The translations under genes and the position numbers were made by a program. A stretch of DNA of 64,000 nt from CAVZVZ01 sp963778895. GTDB lineage: Bacteria > Actinomycetota > Acidimicrobiia > Acidimicrobiales > Acidimicrobilacustridaceae. This document shows positions 8,728 to 17,347 of the stretch, piece after piece; within the stretch, counting starts at the first letter, position 1; every line of letters starts with the position of its first letter. A model generated the notes under the pieces. That model saw only the letters and a program-made list of their open reading frames with translations, ran no database searches and had not been told where the DNA came from. The stretch spans positions 62,001 to 126,000 of the forward strand of contig CAVZVZ010000001.1 in NCBI GenBank assembly GCA_963778895.1, written 5' to 3'.

Positions 8728-9426
8728 TCAGACGGGAGCCGGTACGGCGTCCACCCGCGTGAAGGTCGTCTGGTCGTTCTTGGTGATGATGCGGAACACA
8801 TGGCCCGCCGGCTCGACGGTGTTGGGCCCGACCAACCACAAGAACCGAGGTTTCACCATCGTGACCCCGCGGATCTCACGCGCGATCTCGGGCCGGAGAG
8901 AGTCGTGGGTGTCACACGCGTCCAGCGCGGTCGCGACGCGTCGCGTGAGTTGGCGGTCGCTCTTCGCCACGATCTGGAGTTGGACCGAGCCGTCCGTGCC
9001 GCGGAACTCGCCGTCCGTCGGGACGTCGTCGACCGCGAACCGGTTCACCAATCGTCGGTGGCACGTCCGGCGCCCGAGCAGCACGCTCCCCTTGGTGTCG
9101 TACCCGAGGTCGAGCACGGCCCTCGCGTACGCCGCGATGGCCGGTAGGTACTCGCGGTGGAGTGCGACCCGTTGTTGACCGACGCGTGCGAAGAGGTGAT
9201 GTGGATCGTCACTCCCGGTCTCGAAGTGGTCACTCGCCGACGACGTGGCGCCCGATGCCGATGGGCATGTGCCGGTGCAGGGCGTGAACTCGAGCAGCCC
9301 CTTGTCGACCGCGAGCACCAGCCATCGACTCTCGTCGAGGGCAAGGGGTTCGGGGATCGGGACCTCATGCCCTGAGGGGGCCAGAGCCCGTACGAGACTT
9401 TCGGCCGCACGCATCTCGTCGGTCAT
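8728..9426 (-). CDS. Hypothetical protein
   Basis: A 232-residue soluble protein of unknown family, read from the ATG giving MTDEMRAAES; an upstream extension of the same frame is Arg-rich and has no ribosome binding site. Features seen: a mid-protein Gly-Tyr-Asp-Thr-Lys (GYDTKGSVLLGRRTCHRRL) region that could be a beta hairpin, and a C-terminal Trp-containing segment (FLWLVGPNTVEPAGHVFRI). No transmembrane segment. The previous gene on the strand follows after 56 nt, so the two probably form an operon transcribed from the 9.43-9.76 kb intergenic region. Confidence 0.6.
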   Translation of the reverse strand: MTDEMRAAESLVRALAPSGHEVPIPEPLALDESRWLVLAVDKGLLEFTPCTGTCPSASGATSSASDHFETGSDDPHHLFARVGQQRVALHREYLPAIAAYARAVLDLGYDTKGSVLLGRRTCHRRLVNRFAVDDVPTDGEFRGTDGSVQLQIVAKSDRQLTRRVATALDACDTHDSLRPEIAREIRGVTMVKPRFLWLVGPNTVEPAGHVFRIITKNDQTTFTRVDAVPAPV

Positions 9427-9762
9427 CGGTCCCGATCCCCGCGGTCGGGAGTGACGCGATCGGTCCGGAACTCGCACGCACCGCAGCAGCAAGAACGCGC
9501 GCGGTAAACGATGTTCGTCGCTTGTACCCACTGACTGCTGAGCGCCACCCGCATACTCATGTCACCCACTCACCCGCCCGCTGTTGCGATCGTAGACCCC
9601 TTCGTCGGCTCAGTAAATGAAAGTTTGCTCCGCGCCCTCACGCGGAGGAACTGAGCGTCACTCTCACATGCCGGACGTCGCGCGGTCCGGCGATGGCCGG
9701 CCACCGTCCGCGCCCAAGATTTCCCCAAGCAGGGCTGAAGCTCACTACGATGCACGCTTGTT
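9427..9762 (+). other. Divergent intergenic region, 336 bp
   Basis: No gene is supported here; short open frames on both strands have no family character. It separates the divergent unknown-gene pair and the SpeD-like/acyltransferase pair and should hold both promoters. It is slightly less GC-rich than its surroundings (for example GTAAATGAAAGTTTG near 9613). A TACGAT hexamer at 9746-9751 is positioned to drive the SpeD-like gene with a leader of only a few nt. No convincing -35 box was found. Confidence 0.5.
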
Positions 9763-10161
9763 ATGGAGGGTGAGGCGCTGCTCGACACGGAACATCCCAT
9801 GCTGGTGATGCCGCCAGACCCGCTTCCCGACCTCGCGCCGGCGATTCATCGCCAGCGACTCGTGGTCGAGGGGCTGGTCGACGGACCAATCGGCGATGAG
9901 GCGATCATCGCTTACCTGCGTGGGCTGTCCGAGGTGTGCGCGATGAAGGTCGTGCAGGAACCGGTCACACACCGTTCCGATCGGTACGGATGGGCTGGTT
10001 GGGTGCACTGGGAGGCTTCGGGAGCCCATTTCTACGCGTGGGACGACCCGTTCTTCTTCAGCGTCGATCTCTACACCTGCCGGGCTTTCGACTCGGCTGA
10101 GGTGCTCGAGTACACGGCAACGTTCTTCGGAACGCGTCGGGTGGTCGGGAGACCGTTCTAA
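9763..10161 (+). CDS. S-adenosylmethionine decarboxylase-like (SpeD/SpeH fold) protein with altered active site
   Basis: A 132-residue protein that can be laid without gaps over the core of class 1b bacterial AdoMet decarboxylase. The stretch from Gly79 to Cys106 corresponds to the segment holding the self-cleavage serine and catalytic cysteine: SVDLYTC matches the family's xxDLFTC, Ser86 aligns with the pyruvoyl-forming Ser and Cys106 with the catalytic Cys. However the Glu before the Ser is Ala85, and the His needed for processing is Tyr91 (FYAW). Some SpeD homologues with altered residues are known to have become ornithine or arginine decarboxylases. No ribosome binding site precedes the ATG; a TACGAT box ends 11 nt upstream. 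It is followed after 27 nt by a LuxI-like acyltransferase, suggesting a two-gene pathway. The fold assignment is fairly secure, the activity is not. Confidence 0.72.
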   Translation: MEGEALLDTEHPMLVMPPDPLPDLAPAIHRQRLVVEGLVDGPIGDEAIIAYLRGLSEVCAMKVVQEPVTHRSDRYGWAGWVHWEASGAHFYAWDDPFFFSVDLYTCRAFDSAEVLEYTATFFGTRRVVGRPF

Positions 10162-10188
10162 GGGAGCGAGCGGTGAGGGAGACGGGCG

Positions 10189-10960
10189 ATGGAGCAGTTG
10201 GACGAACTCGCGACGGCGCTGATCGAGACAGAAGGCCGGGGCGATACGCCCGTTCGGCTTCTACATCGTGCGCGCCGACGATCCGGCCTCCGAGCTGGCG
10301 AGATCCGTCGAGCGGGAGGTGTTCTACGAGTTCTTCGGCAACACGCCGGACTTGCTCCACGCGGAGTACGACCCGTACGAGAGCGCCAGTCTCTTCCTGA
10401 TGGTGGTCGACCACCTGCGACGGAAACCTGCCGCGGTGATCCGCATGCTCCTGCCGTCGCCCGCGGGCTTCAAGAGCCTGCACGACATCGAAACGCACTG
10501 GGGCCAACCCGTCGACGAGGTGCTGGCCCGAACGGGGCTCGAGCTCGACTACGACTCGCTCTGGGACGTGGCGACCCTCGCCGTGGGTCGGGAGTACCGC
10601 GGTGAGGCCACGCAGGGGCTCGTCACCCTCGGGCTGTACCAGGGCATGGACATGCTCAGCACCCTGGTCGACCTGAAGCACGGCATCGCGATCCTCGACC
10701 TGATCGTGTTCGACATGGTGCAGAAGAGCTTCCATCGGCCCTTCGCACCCTTCGCCGGCCTCGAGCCGATGCGCTATCTCGACTCACCTTCGAGCCTGCC
10801 CATCTGGTGCGACATCCGCGAGTACCGGGCGCGCCTGGCCATGCTCGACGCCGATCTCTACGAGGTGCTCTACGCCGGCAAGGGCTTCGAAGCGATGATC
10901 TCGTCGCCGCTCTACGGGATCGACGCCGAGTTCGACGAACGCTGGTTCGAGATCGCGTGA
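10189..10960 (+). CDS. GNAT-fold acyltransferase resembling LuxI/FeeM autoinducer or N-acyl amino acid synthases; frameshifted
   Basis: About 256 residues after correcting one +1 step at 10232-10236 (extra G; dropping it gives IETEAGAIRPFGFYIVRA). Features recall acyl-homoserine-lactone synthases and FeeM-type N-acyl amino acid synthases: AEYDPYE (about 58-64) like the LuxI Glu-Tyr-Asp block, AAVIRMLLPS (81-90) like the strand with Arg-Leu-x-Pro, and WDVATLAVGREYRG (125-138) like the WExSRxxV strand before the acyl-CoA/ACP-binding region. The protein is longer than LuxI by about 50 residues. A GAGGGAG ribosome binding site lies 8 nt before the ATG. It forms an operon with the SpeD-like gene; LuxI enzymes use SAM, which makes the pairing suggestive. 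No LuxR-type receptor is adjacent. The acyl donor and acceptor are unknown. Confidence 0.62.
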
Positions 10961-11012
10961 TGGAGTTCGGTGACGCGGCGTAGCCGAAGGCGGAGCGGCG
11001 GCACCAACTCGA

Positions 11013-11032
11013 CCCGGCGGATCATCGCCGGG
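11013..11032. terminator. Bidirectional terminator hairpin
   Basis: A perfect 7-bp stem CCCGGCG / CGCCGGG with a 6-nt loop (GATCAT) lies between the convergent acyltransferase and GGDEF-EAL genes. There is no U tract, as is common for actinobacterial terminators. Confidence 0.55.
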
Positions 11033-11041
11033 CCCAGAGAT

Positions 11042-13360
11042 TCAGGCGAGGTCTCTCACGACACGGAGTCGCGGGGCAGCGGCGAGGCCGAGGCGCTCGA
11101 CCATCTCCGGCAGTTCCTCGGCCGGCGACGGCGTCGCGAAGGCAAAGCCCTGTGCGTGCTCACACCCGAGCTCGATGAGCCGGTTCAGCTGGAGGTCGGT
11201 CTCGACCCCTTCGGCCACCGACGTGTAGCCGAGCGAGTTGGCCATGGCGAGGATGGCCGCGACGAGGCTGTCGTCGGAGCGGTCCTGGCCGAGGTTCATG
11301 ATGAACTGGCGATCGATCTTGATCTCGTCGACGGGCAGACGGCGCAGGTAGGCGAGCGACGAGTAACCCGTGCCGAAGTCATCGATCGCTATCCGCACGC
11401 CGAAACCACGCAACGTGGTCAGCGTGTCGGCGATGGCGCTCAGGTTCTCGACGAGCAGTGACTCGGTGATCTCGATGCACAGCGCGCTGGCCGGCAGGTT
11501 GTACTTCACCATGGCGCGAGCGACGTGGTCGCACAGGCGCTCGTCGCGCAACTGGCGGGCACTCACGTTGATGGCCATCGACAGCTGATCACTGTGTGGA
11601 TACTGCGCCCGGAGCGCGGCCAGCCGTCCCACTGCCTCGTCGATGACCCAACCACCGAGCTCGACGATGTAGCCGATCTCTTCGCACACGGGGATGAAGT
11701 CCGACGGTGGCACCTGCCCGAGTACGGGGTGCTCCCAACGCAGCAAGGCCTCGAGGCCGGTCATGCGCCCGTCGCTCACCTGGACGATCGGTTGGTAGTG
11801 CACCGACAGCTCGTCACGATTCACGGCCAGACGGATCTCGCCCTCGAGCGCGAGGCGGCGGATGACCCGGTCGTGCATGGCCTTGTCGAAGGTGACCGCG
11901 AAGTCGCCGCCGTGTTCCTTGGCGGCGTACATGGCGGTGTCGGCCTCACGCAACAACGTCTCGGCATCGTTCAACGGCCACGCGCCGCCGGCCATGGTGA
12001 CGCCGATGCTCGTGGAGATCGGGATCGACGCCGCGCCGGCTTGGAAGGGTGTCCCGAAGGTCAGCCGCGTGCGCTCGGCGATCTCGCGCGCTTCGTGCTC
12101 GTCGTGTACCGACGGCAGGACGATCACGAACTCGTCGCCGCCGATCCGCATCACCAGATCATTCGGGCGCACGTTGTTGCGCAGACGGTTCGCGACAGCC
12201 CGCAACAGTTCGTCGCCCGTCGAGTGACCGAGCGTGTCGTTGACGAGTTTGAAGCGGTCGAGATCGAGGAAGAGCAGCGCCATGGGAGGCTCATCGGCCT
12301 GCCGGTTACGGAGCAGTTCCACCAGTTCGTTCTCGAGCTGCACGCGGTTCGGCAACCCGGTCAGCGTGTCGTGCGTGGCCTGGTGGCTGAGGCGGGACTC
12401 CGAGTCAGCGTGATCGCGCAATGCCCAGAAGACCCGCAGACCAGCTGCGGCCATCAGCGCCAACACGATCGTGGCCAGCGCCACCCGGTTGACCGGTTGG
12501 GTGTCGGGTTGGGCCAGCATCACGAAGCCGGGCACGCAGACAGCGATGGCCACGAGTACGAGACCGCGGCGCGGTGTGGCCTCGGCGACCGACACCGGCT
12601 CGGTCACTCGCTTCATCGTGGGATGCAGCGCAGCAGTGGCGATGAGAACCCATGCCACGCCGTAGGGAAGATCGATCCAGCGCTCGTACGAGAGGAAGTG
12701 CAACTCGACGAGCATGTAGAAGGTGTCGCCCACGAGCATCGCCACCAACGCGCACATCCAGATCCGGAAGGCGATGGGCGGATGGTTCTCGGCGGCGAAG
12801 CCGATCCGGAAGCCGGCGGTGACGAGGAACGCCGAGAACGCGGGGTACAGGGCGAGCGCGACGCGCGCGCCGAACGGCATGCTCTGCTGCGCGAGCGCCG
12901 GCGTGATGAGGAAGATCCAGGCCAGCGCGAGAGCCGCCAGGCCGGCGATGAACGCGTCGAGCGTTGCAACTCGGTCGTTCCAGCGATCGCCCAGGTGCGA
13001 GCGGGCGACGGCGAACAAGCTGACACCGAGCGCCACGTAGCCGAGCATGCTGAACGGCTCCGGGTACCACGCGCGGCTCGGCGAGAGATCACCCAGCGTG
13101 CCGAACACCGTGCGCAGCACACCGCCCACGAAGAAGAGCAACATCGAGGCCAGCCCGCACAGCCACACCCAGCGAGGGCGGGGGCGGTAGCGGGCGATGC
13201 CGTAGGTGACGGCGGCCGTGGCCCCGGCGGCGATGGCCGCGAAGGTCAGCGAGTCGAACGGACCCAGGAATCCGAGCGCGTGAGCGCCTAGCCACGCTGC
13301 GCCTACCAGCGCGCAGATGATTGCCGCCCGGCCCCCACCGGTTTGTGGCGCTCGCTCCAC
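11042..13360 (-). CDS. Membrane GGDEF-EAL c-di-GMP turnover protein
   Basis: A 772-residue inner-membrane protein. The first ~300 residues hold about nine or ten transmembrane helices, followed by a GGDEF diguanylate cyclase domain (THDTLTGLPNR, FLDLDRFK, then IGGDEFVIVLP) and an EAL phosphodiesterase domain (GLEALLRWEHP, AINVSARQL, CIEITESLL, DDFGTGYSSL, VDEIKIDRQF, AEGVET). Both catalytic signatures are intact, so it could make and break c-di-GMP; in such tandem proteins one activity usually dominates. The membrane part has no recognised sensor name and may sense a membrane or small-molecule signal. Start GTG at 13360 gives a short cytoplasmic stretch before the first helix. The upstream DUF4062-STAND gene ends 66 nt away on the same strand. 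Confidence 0.95.
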   Translation of the reverse strand: MERAPQTGGGRAAIICALVGAAWLGAHALGFLGPFDSLTFAAIAAGATAAVTYGIARYRPRPRWVWLCGLASMLLFFVGGVLRTVFGTLGDLSPSRAWYPEPFSMLGYVALGVSLFAVARSHLGDRWNDRVATLDAFIAGLAALALAWIFLITPALAQQSMPFGARVALALYPAFSAFLVTAGFRIGFAAENHPPIAFRIWMCALVAMLVGDTFYMLVELHFLSYERWIDLPYGVAWVLIATAALHPTMKRVTEPVSVAEATPRRGLVLVAIAVCVPGFVMLAQPDTQPVNRVALATIVLALMAAAGLRVFWALRDHADSESRLSHQATHDTLTGLPNRVQLENELVELLRNRQADEPPMALLFLDLDRFKLVNDTLGHSTGDELLRAVANRLRNNVRPNDLVMRIGGDEFVIVLPSVHDEHEAREIAERTRLTFGTPFQAGAASIPISTSIGVTMAGGAWPLNDAETLLREADTAMYAAKEHGGDFAVTFDKAMHDRVIRRLALEGEIRLAVNRDELSVHYQPIVQVSDGRMTGLEALLRWEHPVLGQVPPSDFIPVCEEIGYIVELGGWVIDEAVGRLAALRAQYPHSDQLSMAINVSARQLRDERLCDHVARAMVKYNLPASALCIEITESLLVENLSAIADTLTTLRGFGVRIAIDDFGTGYSSLAYLRRLPVDEIKIDRQFIMNLGQDRSDDSLVAAILAMANSLGYTSVAEGVETDLQLNRLIELGCEHAQGFAFATPSPAEELPEMVERLGLAAAPRLRVVRDLA

Positions 13361-13426
13361 GAAGAGTGAGAGTAGCGTGTTTACCCCGTTGGGCGCTCTA
13401 GTGACCGCAATAAGTGGCGTCGAGGG

Positions 13427-16040
13427 TCACTCGCCGGGCCGGGCCAAGGCCTCGGCCACCGTCTTCTCGATCGGGGTCGTCCGGCCGATACGCCACTGGT
13501 CGTCCCGCCCCGCCGCCCCGAGTGAGGCCACGATCCGTTCGACGCTCTCGTCGTGCAGGGGCTGGAGAAAGGGCAGCAAGGTCAGCCCGTTCGCCTCGCG
13601 GAGGACCTCGTTGGCGCCATGGAGCCGGGCGGCCCAGCGCAGGTCGTCGTGCATGCTGGCCAGGTAGGCGAGCACGCCGAGGCAGTCGGCGGTGCCGCGG
13701 GGGTCGCGGATCGACCACCGCAGCTCGAGGCTCTCGGTGACCTGCGGTGCGGCGGCGTCGAGGTCGCCCCGGATGATGCTGAGCACGCCCAGGCTGAACT
13801 GGGCCCAGGCGATGCCCCACGGTTGGTAGAGGTCCCGAGACAGGCCCAGGGCCTCGCGCAGGTCGGTCTCCATGGTGTCGAGATCGCCCTCGAGCAAGGC
13901 CACGAACGCCAGCCCGAACAGACCCCAGCCCGTGAGGAACGTGTCGTCGAGGTCGCCGGGCGATGTCCAGACTCTCCGAGAACAGCGCGCGGGCCTCCGG
14001 AGCGAGCCCGAGGCTGAACGCCACATTTCCCTGCTCGCCGAGCGACCACGCGATGTCGTAGGGCTCACCGGTCTGGCGCACCATCTCGGAACCCTCGCGC
14101 ATGAGCTCATACGCCTCCTCGAAGTCACCGAGCAAGGCGGTGAGCCACCCGAGCGCGTCGAGTGAGCGTCCCTTCGCGGTCGACGGACGGTCGTCCGTGA
14201 GCGCGAGCAGCGTGCGCAGCCGGCGCTGGCCCTCGCGATAGTGGCCACGGATGTCCCACATCGGCCAGAGCGAATGCGCCGTTTGCAGGCCGAGCAACAG
14301 GTCGCCCGACCCGGCGGCATGATCGAGAGCCAGGCGAAGGTTGTCGTGCTCGCGGTCGAGCAAGTCCAGCCACACGCGCATCCGAGGGCCCCAGATCTCG
14401 CGCCACCCCCGTTGGGCCAGAGCGGCGCACCACTCGAGATGGCGGTCGAACGTCGCCTCGGCCTCGCCCGCCGCGACGAGCTCCTCCATCGCGTACTCCC
14501 GCACCGTCTCGAGCAGATGGAAACGCATCTGTCCGGTGGTCTCGTCGCTACGGCTGACGACCAAGGACTTGTCGACGAGACTGCCGAGCACGTCGAGCGC
14601 GAAGGTGGCATCGATCCCGTCGCCGCTGCACACCGTCTCGATCGCATCGAGTCCGGCGCCGCCCGCGAACACACCCAGGCGTCGGAACAACGCCCGCTCG
14701 TCCTCGGTCAGCAGGTCATGGCTCCACGAGATGGCCTCGCGGAGGGTGCGGTGGCGATCCGGTGCATCCCGCGTCGATCCGCCCAGGGCGTCGAGCCGAT
14801 GCTCCAGTCGATCCAGGAGGTCAGCCGGCGAGAGGATCCGGAGGCGGGCCGCCGCCAACTCGATCGCCAGCGGTAGGCCGTCCAAACGGCGCGCGATCTC
14901 GGCGACGGCCGCGACGTTCTCGTCGGTGAGCGAGAAGTCCGGTCTCACACGGTGCGCGCGATCCACGAACAGCTGCACCGCCGGCGCGGTCGCGACCGCA
15001 TCGACCCCGGATTGCTCGTTCTCGTCGGGTAGGTCGAGGGGCGAGAGTGGGTATTCCTGCTCCCAGCGCAGATGAAGTGGCTGGCGGCTGGTGACGAGGA
15101 TCTTGACTCCGTGCGTCACGGCGAGGATCTCGGCCAGCTGCGCGGCCGCGGGCATCACGTGTTCGAAGTTGTCGACGACGAGCAACCGCGAGGCATCGGC
15201 GAGCACCATGCCGATGGCGTCGATGATCGAGCGATCGCCCGCGTCGCGAACGCCGAGAGCGGCGGCGATGGTGGGCAGGACCAGGTCGGGCGAGCGCAAG
15301 CCGGTGAGATCGGCGAAGCACACCGGCTGACCCCTGTGGTCACGCGTCAGTTGGGCGAGCTCCACCGCCAGTCGCGTCTTTCCGCTTCCACCCGGACCCG
15401 TCAGCGTCACCAGGCGGACATCGTCGCGGTCCAAGAGCGCGAGCACGGCTTGCACCTCGACATCGCGGCCGATGAGCGCCGAGGGAGCGAGCGGCAGGGC
15501 GTCGACCGTCGGACCGGTTCGGGAGGCGGCGGGCTCGGCCGGCGGGGCCTCGAATCGTTCGGTCAGCATCACGGCGAGGTCGTTCTCCACCAGCTCGCGG
15601 AGCTCGTCGGCCGTCCCGAACGGCCGGTAGGAGGTGTTGTTGTCGCGGCGGATGCGGTCGAGCAGCTCGCCGAGGGCCGGATCTCGTTCTGGCGCCGGTT
15701 GCTTGATGTAGACGAGCTTCGGGTGATCTCCCGCCAGGAGGTACTCGTCCTCGAGCCCGGAGATCTCCATGTCGGGCGCGACCCAGCCGTAGCTCTGCCA
15801 GTAGATGCCGACGAAGACGTGGCTCTGGGCGAGATAGGCGCGATAGAGGTCGCGGGGTGGGTGAGGCCGCGCTCCCAGCTCGAACAGCACCGGCACCAGT
15901 CGCAGCTGGGTGATCGCCGCCCGAGCCGCCGCTCGCTCGGACGCGAGCTCCTGCAACGTGGAGCTGATGAAGACGCGCAGTCGCTGATCAGGAGTGCGGA
16001 TGATCGGACCGGCTCGCAGGTCCTCCGGTTCTGCGACCAT
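13427..16040 (-). CDS. DUF4062-STAND (NB-ARC type) ATPase with C-terminal TPR-like region; frameshifted
   Basis: About 870 residues. The N-terminus (about 20-130) is a DUF4062 domain: LRVFISSTLQELASER and the conserved FVGIYWQSYGW. Next comes a STAND/NB-ARC ATPase with Walker A GPGGSGKTRLA, Walker B LLVVDNFEHV, the TSRQPLHLRWE sensor region and the winged-helix GLPLAIELAA segment. The remainder is helical repeats like those of MalT/AfsR-type regulators, but no LuxR or other DNA-binding domain follows. A +1 step at 13955-13960 (extra G; dropping it gives DIARDLDDTFLTGW) joins the last ~180 residues. STAND proteins are ligand-triggered oligomeric switches; DUF4062 at the N-terminus probably acts as output or recruitment domain. 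A signalling or immune-like role is possible but unproven. It has the same orientation as the GGDEF-EAL gene. Confidence 0.85.
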
Positions 16041-16379
16041 CCGGGGAGCGTAGTTGGCGGGTCACACGGGGTCGCACAACCCGCGGCGGCCGCGACCGGC
16101 ACTCTTCGGGACAGGGCGCACGCTCTCCGTTGGCTCTCTCCACGCGAACAGATATAAATTTTGCCGGCTAGGCATTCTTCTCGTTGACCCCCTGCGCGAC
16201 GGGCGCGAGAGTCGACGGGAGGACATCCGCGTCGTGAGAACGGAGGCGCCGAGCTCACTACTTCGCGGCTCTGTCGCAGGATTGCGTGAGGACGAGTTCC
16301 CTCCGCTGAGACCGGCCGGACCGTCGGTGCCGGCACGCCGACGTCGGCCGGGCTCAGCGAATGGCTCGAACTGCGAGCG
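16041..16379. other. Intergenic region, 339 bp, without a supported gene
   Basis: It lies upstream of the STAND ATPase gene and downstream of the nitroreductase gene, both on the minus strand. A 115-codon open frame crosses it on the plus strand but is Arg/Pro-rich with no family character. The only compositional departure is an AT-rich patch (AGATATAAATTTTG near 16150-16163), which could be part of the minus-strand promoter for the STAND gene. Confidence 0.45.
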
Positions 16380-17018
16380 CTACTTCTTCCACCCGTTCCA
16401 GTAGGTGATCTTCTCGACCGGCGGACGGCGCGCCGGGGCGAAGTCGGTTCCGACGGTGTGCGCAATCGGCAGCAGTCCCGCTTGGGTGACCTCACGCGGA
16501 ATGCCGAGCAGCTCGCCACAGCGGCGCTCGAAGGCCAGATGCAGCGTGGTGTACGTGCTCCCGAGCCCGCGGGCCCGGAGCGCGAGCTGGAAGCTCCACA
16601 CCGCCGGCAGGATCGAGCCCCAGAACGACGCGGCGCGCACCGGCTTGGCATCCTCGAGGCGGCCGACGATGCACGGGATCAACCACACCGGCGCCCGCTC
16701 GAGGTTCTCGGCGAGATAGATCGCCGAGTCCATGACGCGATCGGATTGCGCGTCGCCGGTACCCGCCTCCCTGGCCAGCTGGAAGTAGTCGTGGCCCGCC
16801 GCCCGGTAGAGCTCGGCGACGGCGTGCTTGCGCTCGGGGTCGTCGACGAACAGCCACCGCCACGTCTGGGAGTTGCTACCGGTCGGCGCCTGCACCGCCA
16901 GCCGCAGGCACTCCAGGAGCACGCCGCGATCGACGGGTCGATCGAAGTCGAGGCGTTTGCGCACTGCTCTGGTCGTCGACAACAACAAGTCTGTCTCGGC
17001 CCGATCGAACGTCGTCAT
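16380..17018 (-). CDS. Nitroreductase-family flavoprotein
   Basis: A 212-residue protein of the FMN-dependent nitroreductase family (PF00881). Visible features: the phosphate-binding start TTRAVRKRLDF (about 14-24), LAVQAPTGSNSQTWRW (49-64) that lines the FMN, and the C-terminal LGIPREVTQAGLLPIAHTVG. The family reduces nitroaromatics, quinones or related substrates with NAD(P)H; some members instead act on coenzyme-derived substrates. The ATG at 17018 is supported by a G-rich GGGGGGT site about 5 nt upstream; a longer open frame upstream overlaps the promoter and is rejected. It stands alone; the CPBP remnant lies 56 nt upstream on the same strand. Confidence 0.9.
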   Translation of the reverse strand: MTTFDRAETDLLLSTTRAVRKRLDFDRPVDRGVLLECLRLAVQAPTGSNSQTWRWLFVDDPERKHAVAELYRAAGHDYFQLAREAGTGDAQSDRVMDSAIYLAENLERAPVWLIPCIVGRLEDAKPVRAASFWGSILPAVWSFQLALRARGLGSTYTTLHLAFERRCGELLGIPREVTQAGLLPIAHTVGTDFAPARRPPVEKITYWNGWKK

Positions 17019-17074
17019 GTGACCCCCCAATCGCCGGCCGATCGGGCCGACCTCTGGCCCGATGCTAGGTGCCG

Positions 17075-17347
17075 CTACCGCCGGCTCAGCCCGGCGGCCG
17101 CGAGATATGCGATGGCGTTGCTCGCAGTGTGGGTGAGGATCGGCGCTGCGACGCTGTCGGTGCGCAGTCGTTGCCACGAGAGCGACAAACCAACCACGGC
17201 GGTGTTCAGGACCGTCAACGTGGTGACGACCGCGGGGTGCTGCTCACGAGTGGTGGGGTTCTGCTCGCGATCGCGCAGCGAGGGCAGCACGTGCCACAAA
17301 CCGAACAGCGCCGACGTGAGGACCACGGCGGTGGCGGTGCAGTACGA
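17075..17347 (-). pseudogene. CPBP-family intramembrane protease, 5'-truncated remnant
   Basis: Only the C-terminal ~90 residues of a CPBP (Abi/CAAX-like) intramembrane glutamic protease remain. Two of its conserved motifs are clear: ALFGLWHVLPS with the catalytic His, and PILTHTASNAIAYLAA with HxxxN. The first motif (Glu-Glu...Arg) and about 150 upstream residues that family members carry are missing. The recognisable sequence stops at SYCTATAVV (about 17347), exactly where the oppositely oriented alpha/beta-hydrolase sequence starts, so both genes have lost their 5' ends at one junction. It could be a genomic deletion between divergent genes or an assembly join. Confidence 0.7.

Noticed and set aside
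11525..13291. A 588-codon plus-strand frame opposite the GGDEF-EAL gene, and similar long antisense frames elsewhere (for example 1597-2994, 15072-16157, 60712-61728).
   Set aside because: They mirror the codon bias of the real gene in high-GC DNA, are His/Arg/Glu-rich and have no recognisable domain.
13399..13431. AGTGACC / GGTCACT inverted repeat at the end of the STAND ATPase gene as a terminator.
   Set aside because: The loop is 19 nt and the repeat partly lies in the coding end; too weak to call.
16054..16404. A 116-codon plus-strand frame in the 16.0-16.4 kb gap as a gene.
   Set aside because: Arg/Pro/Ser-rich composition, no ribosome binding site, and it runs into the nitroreductase gene antisense.
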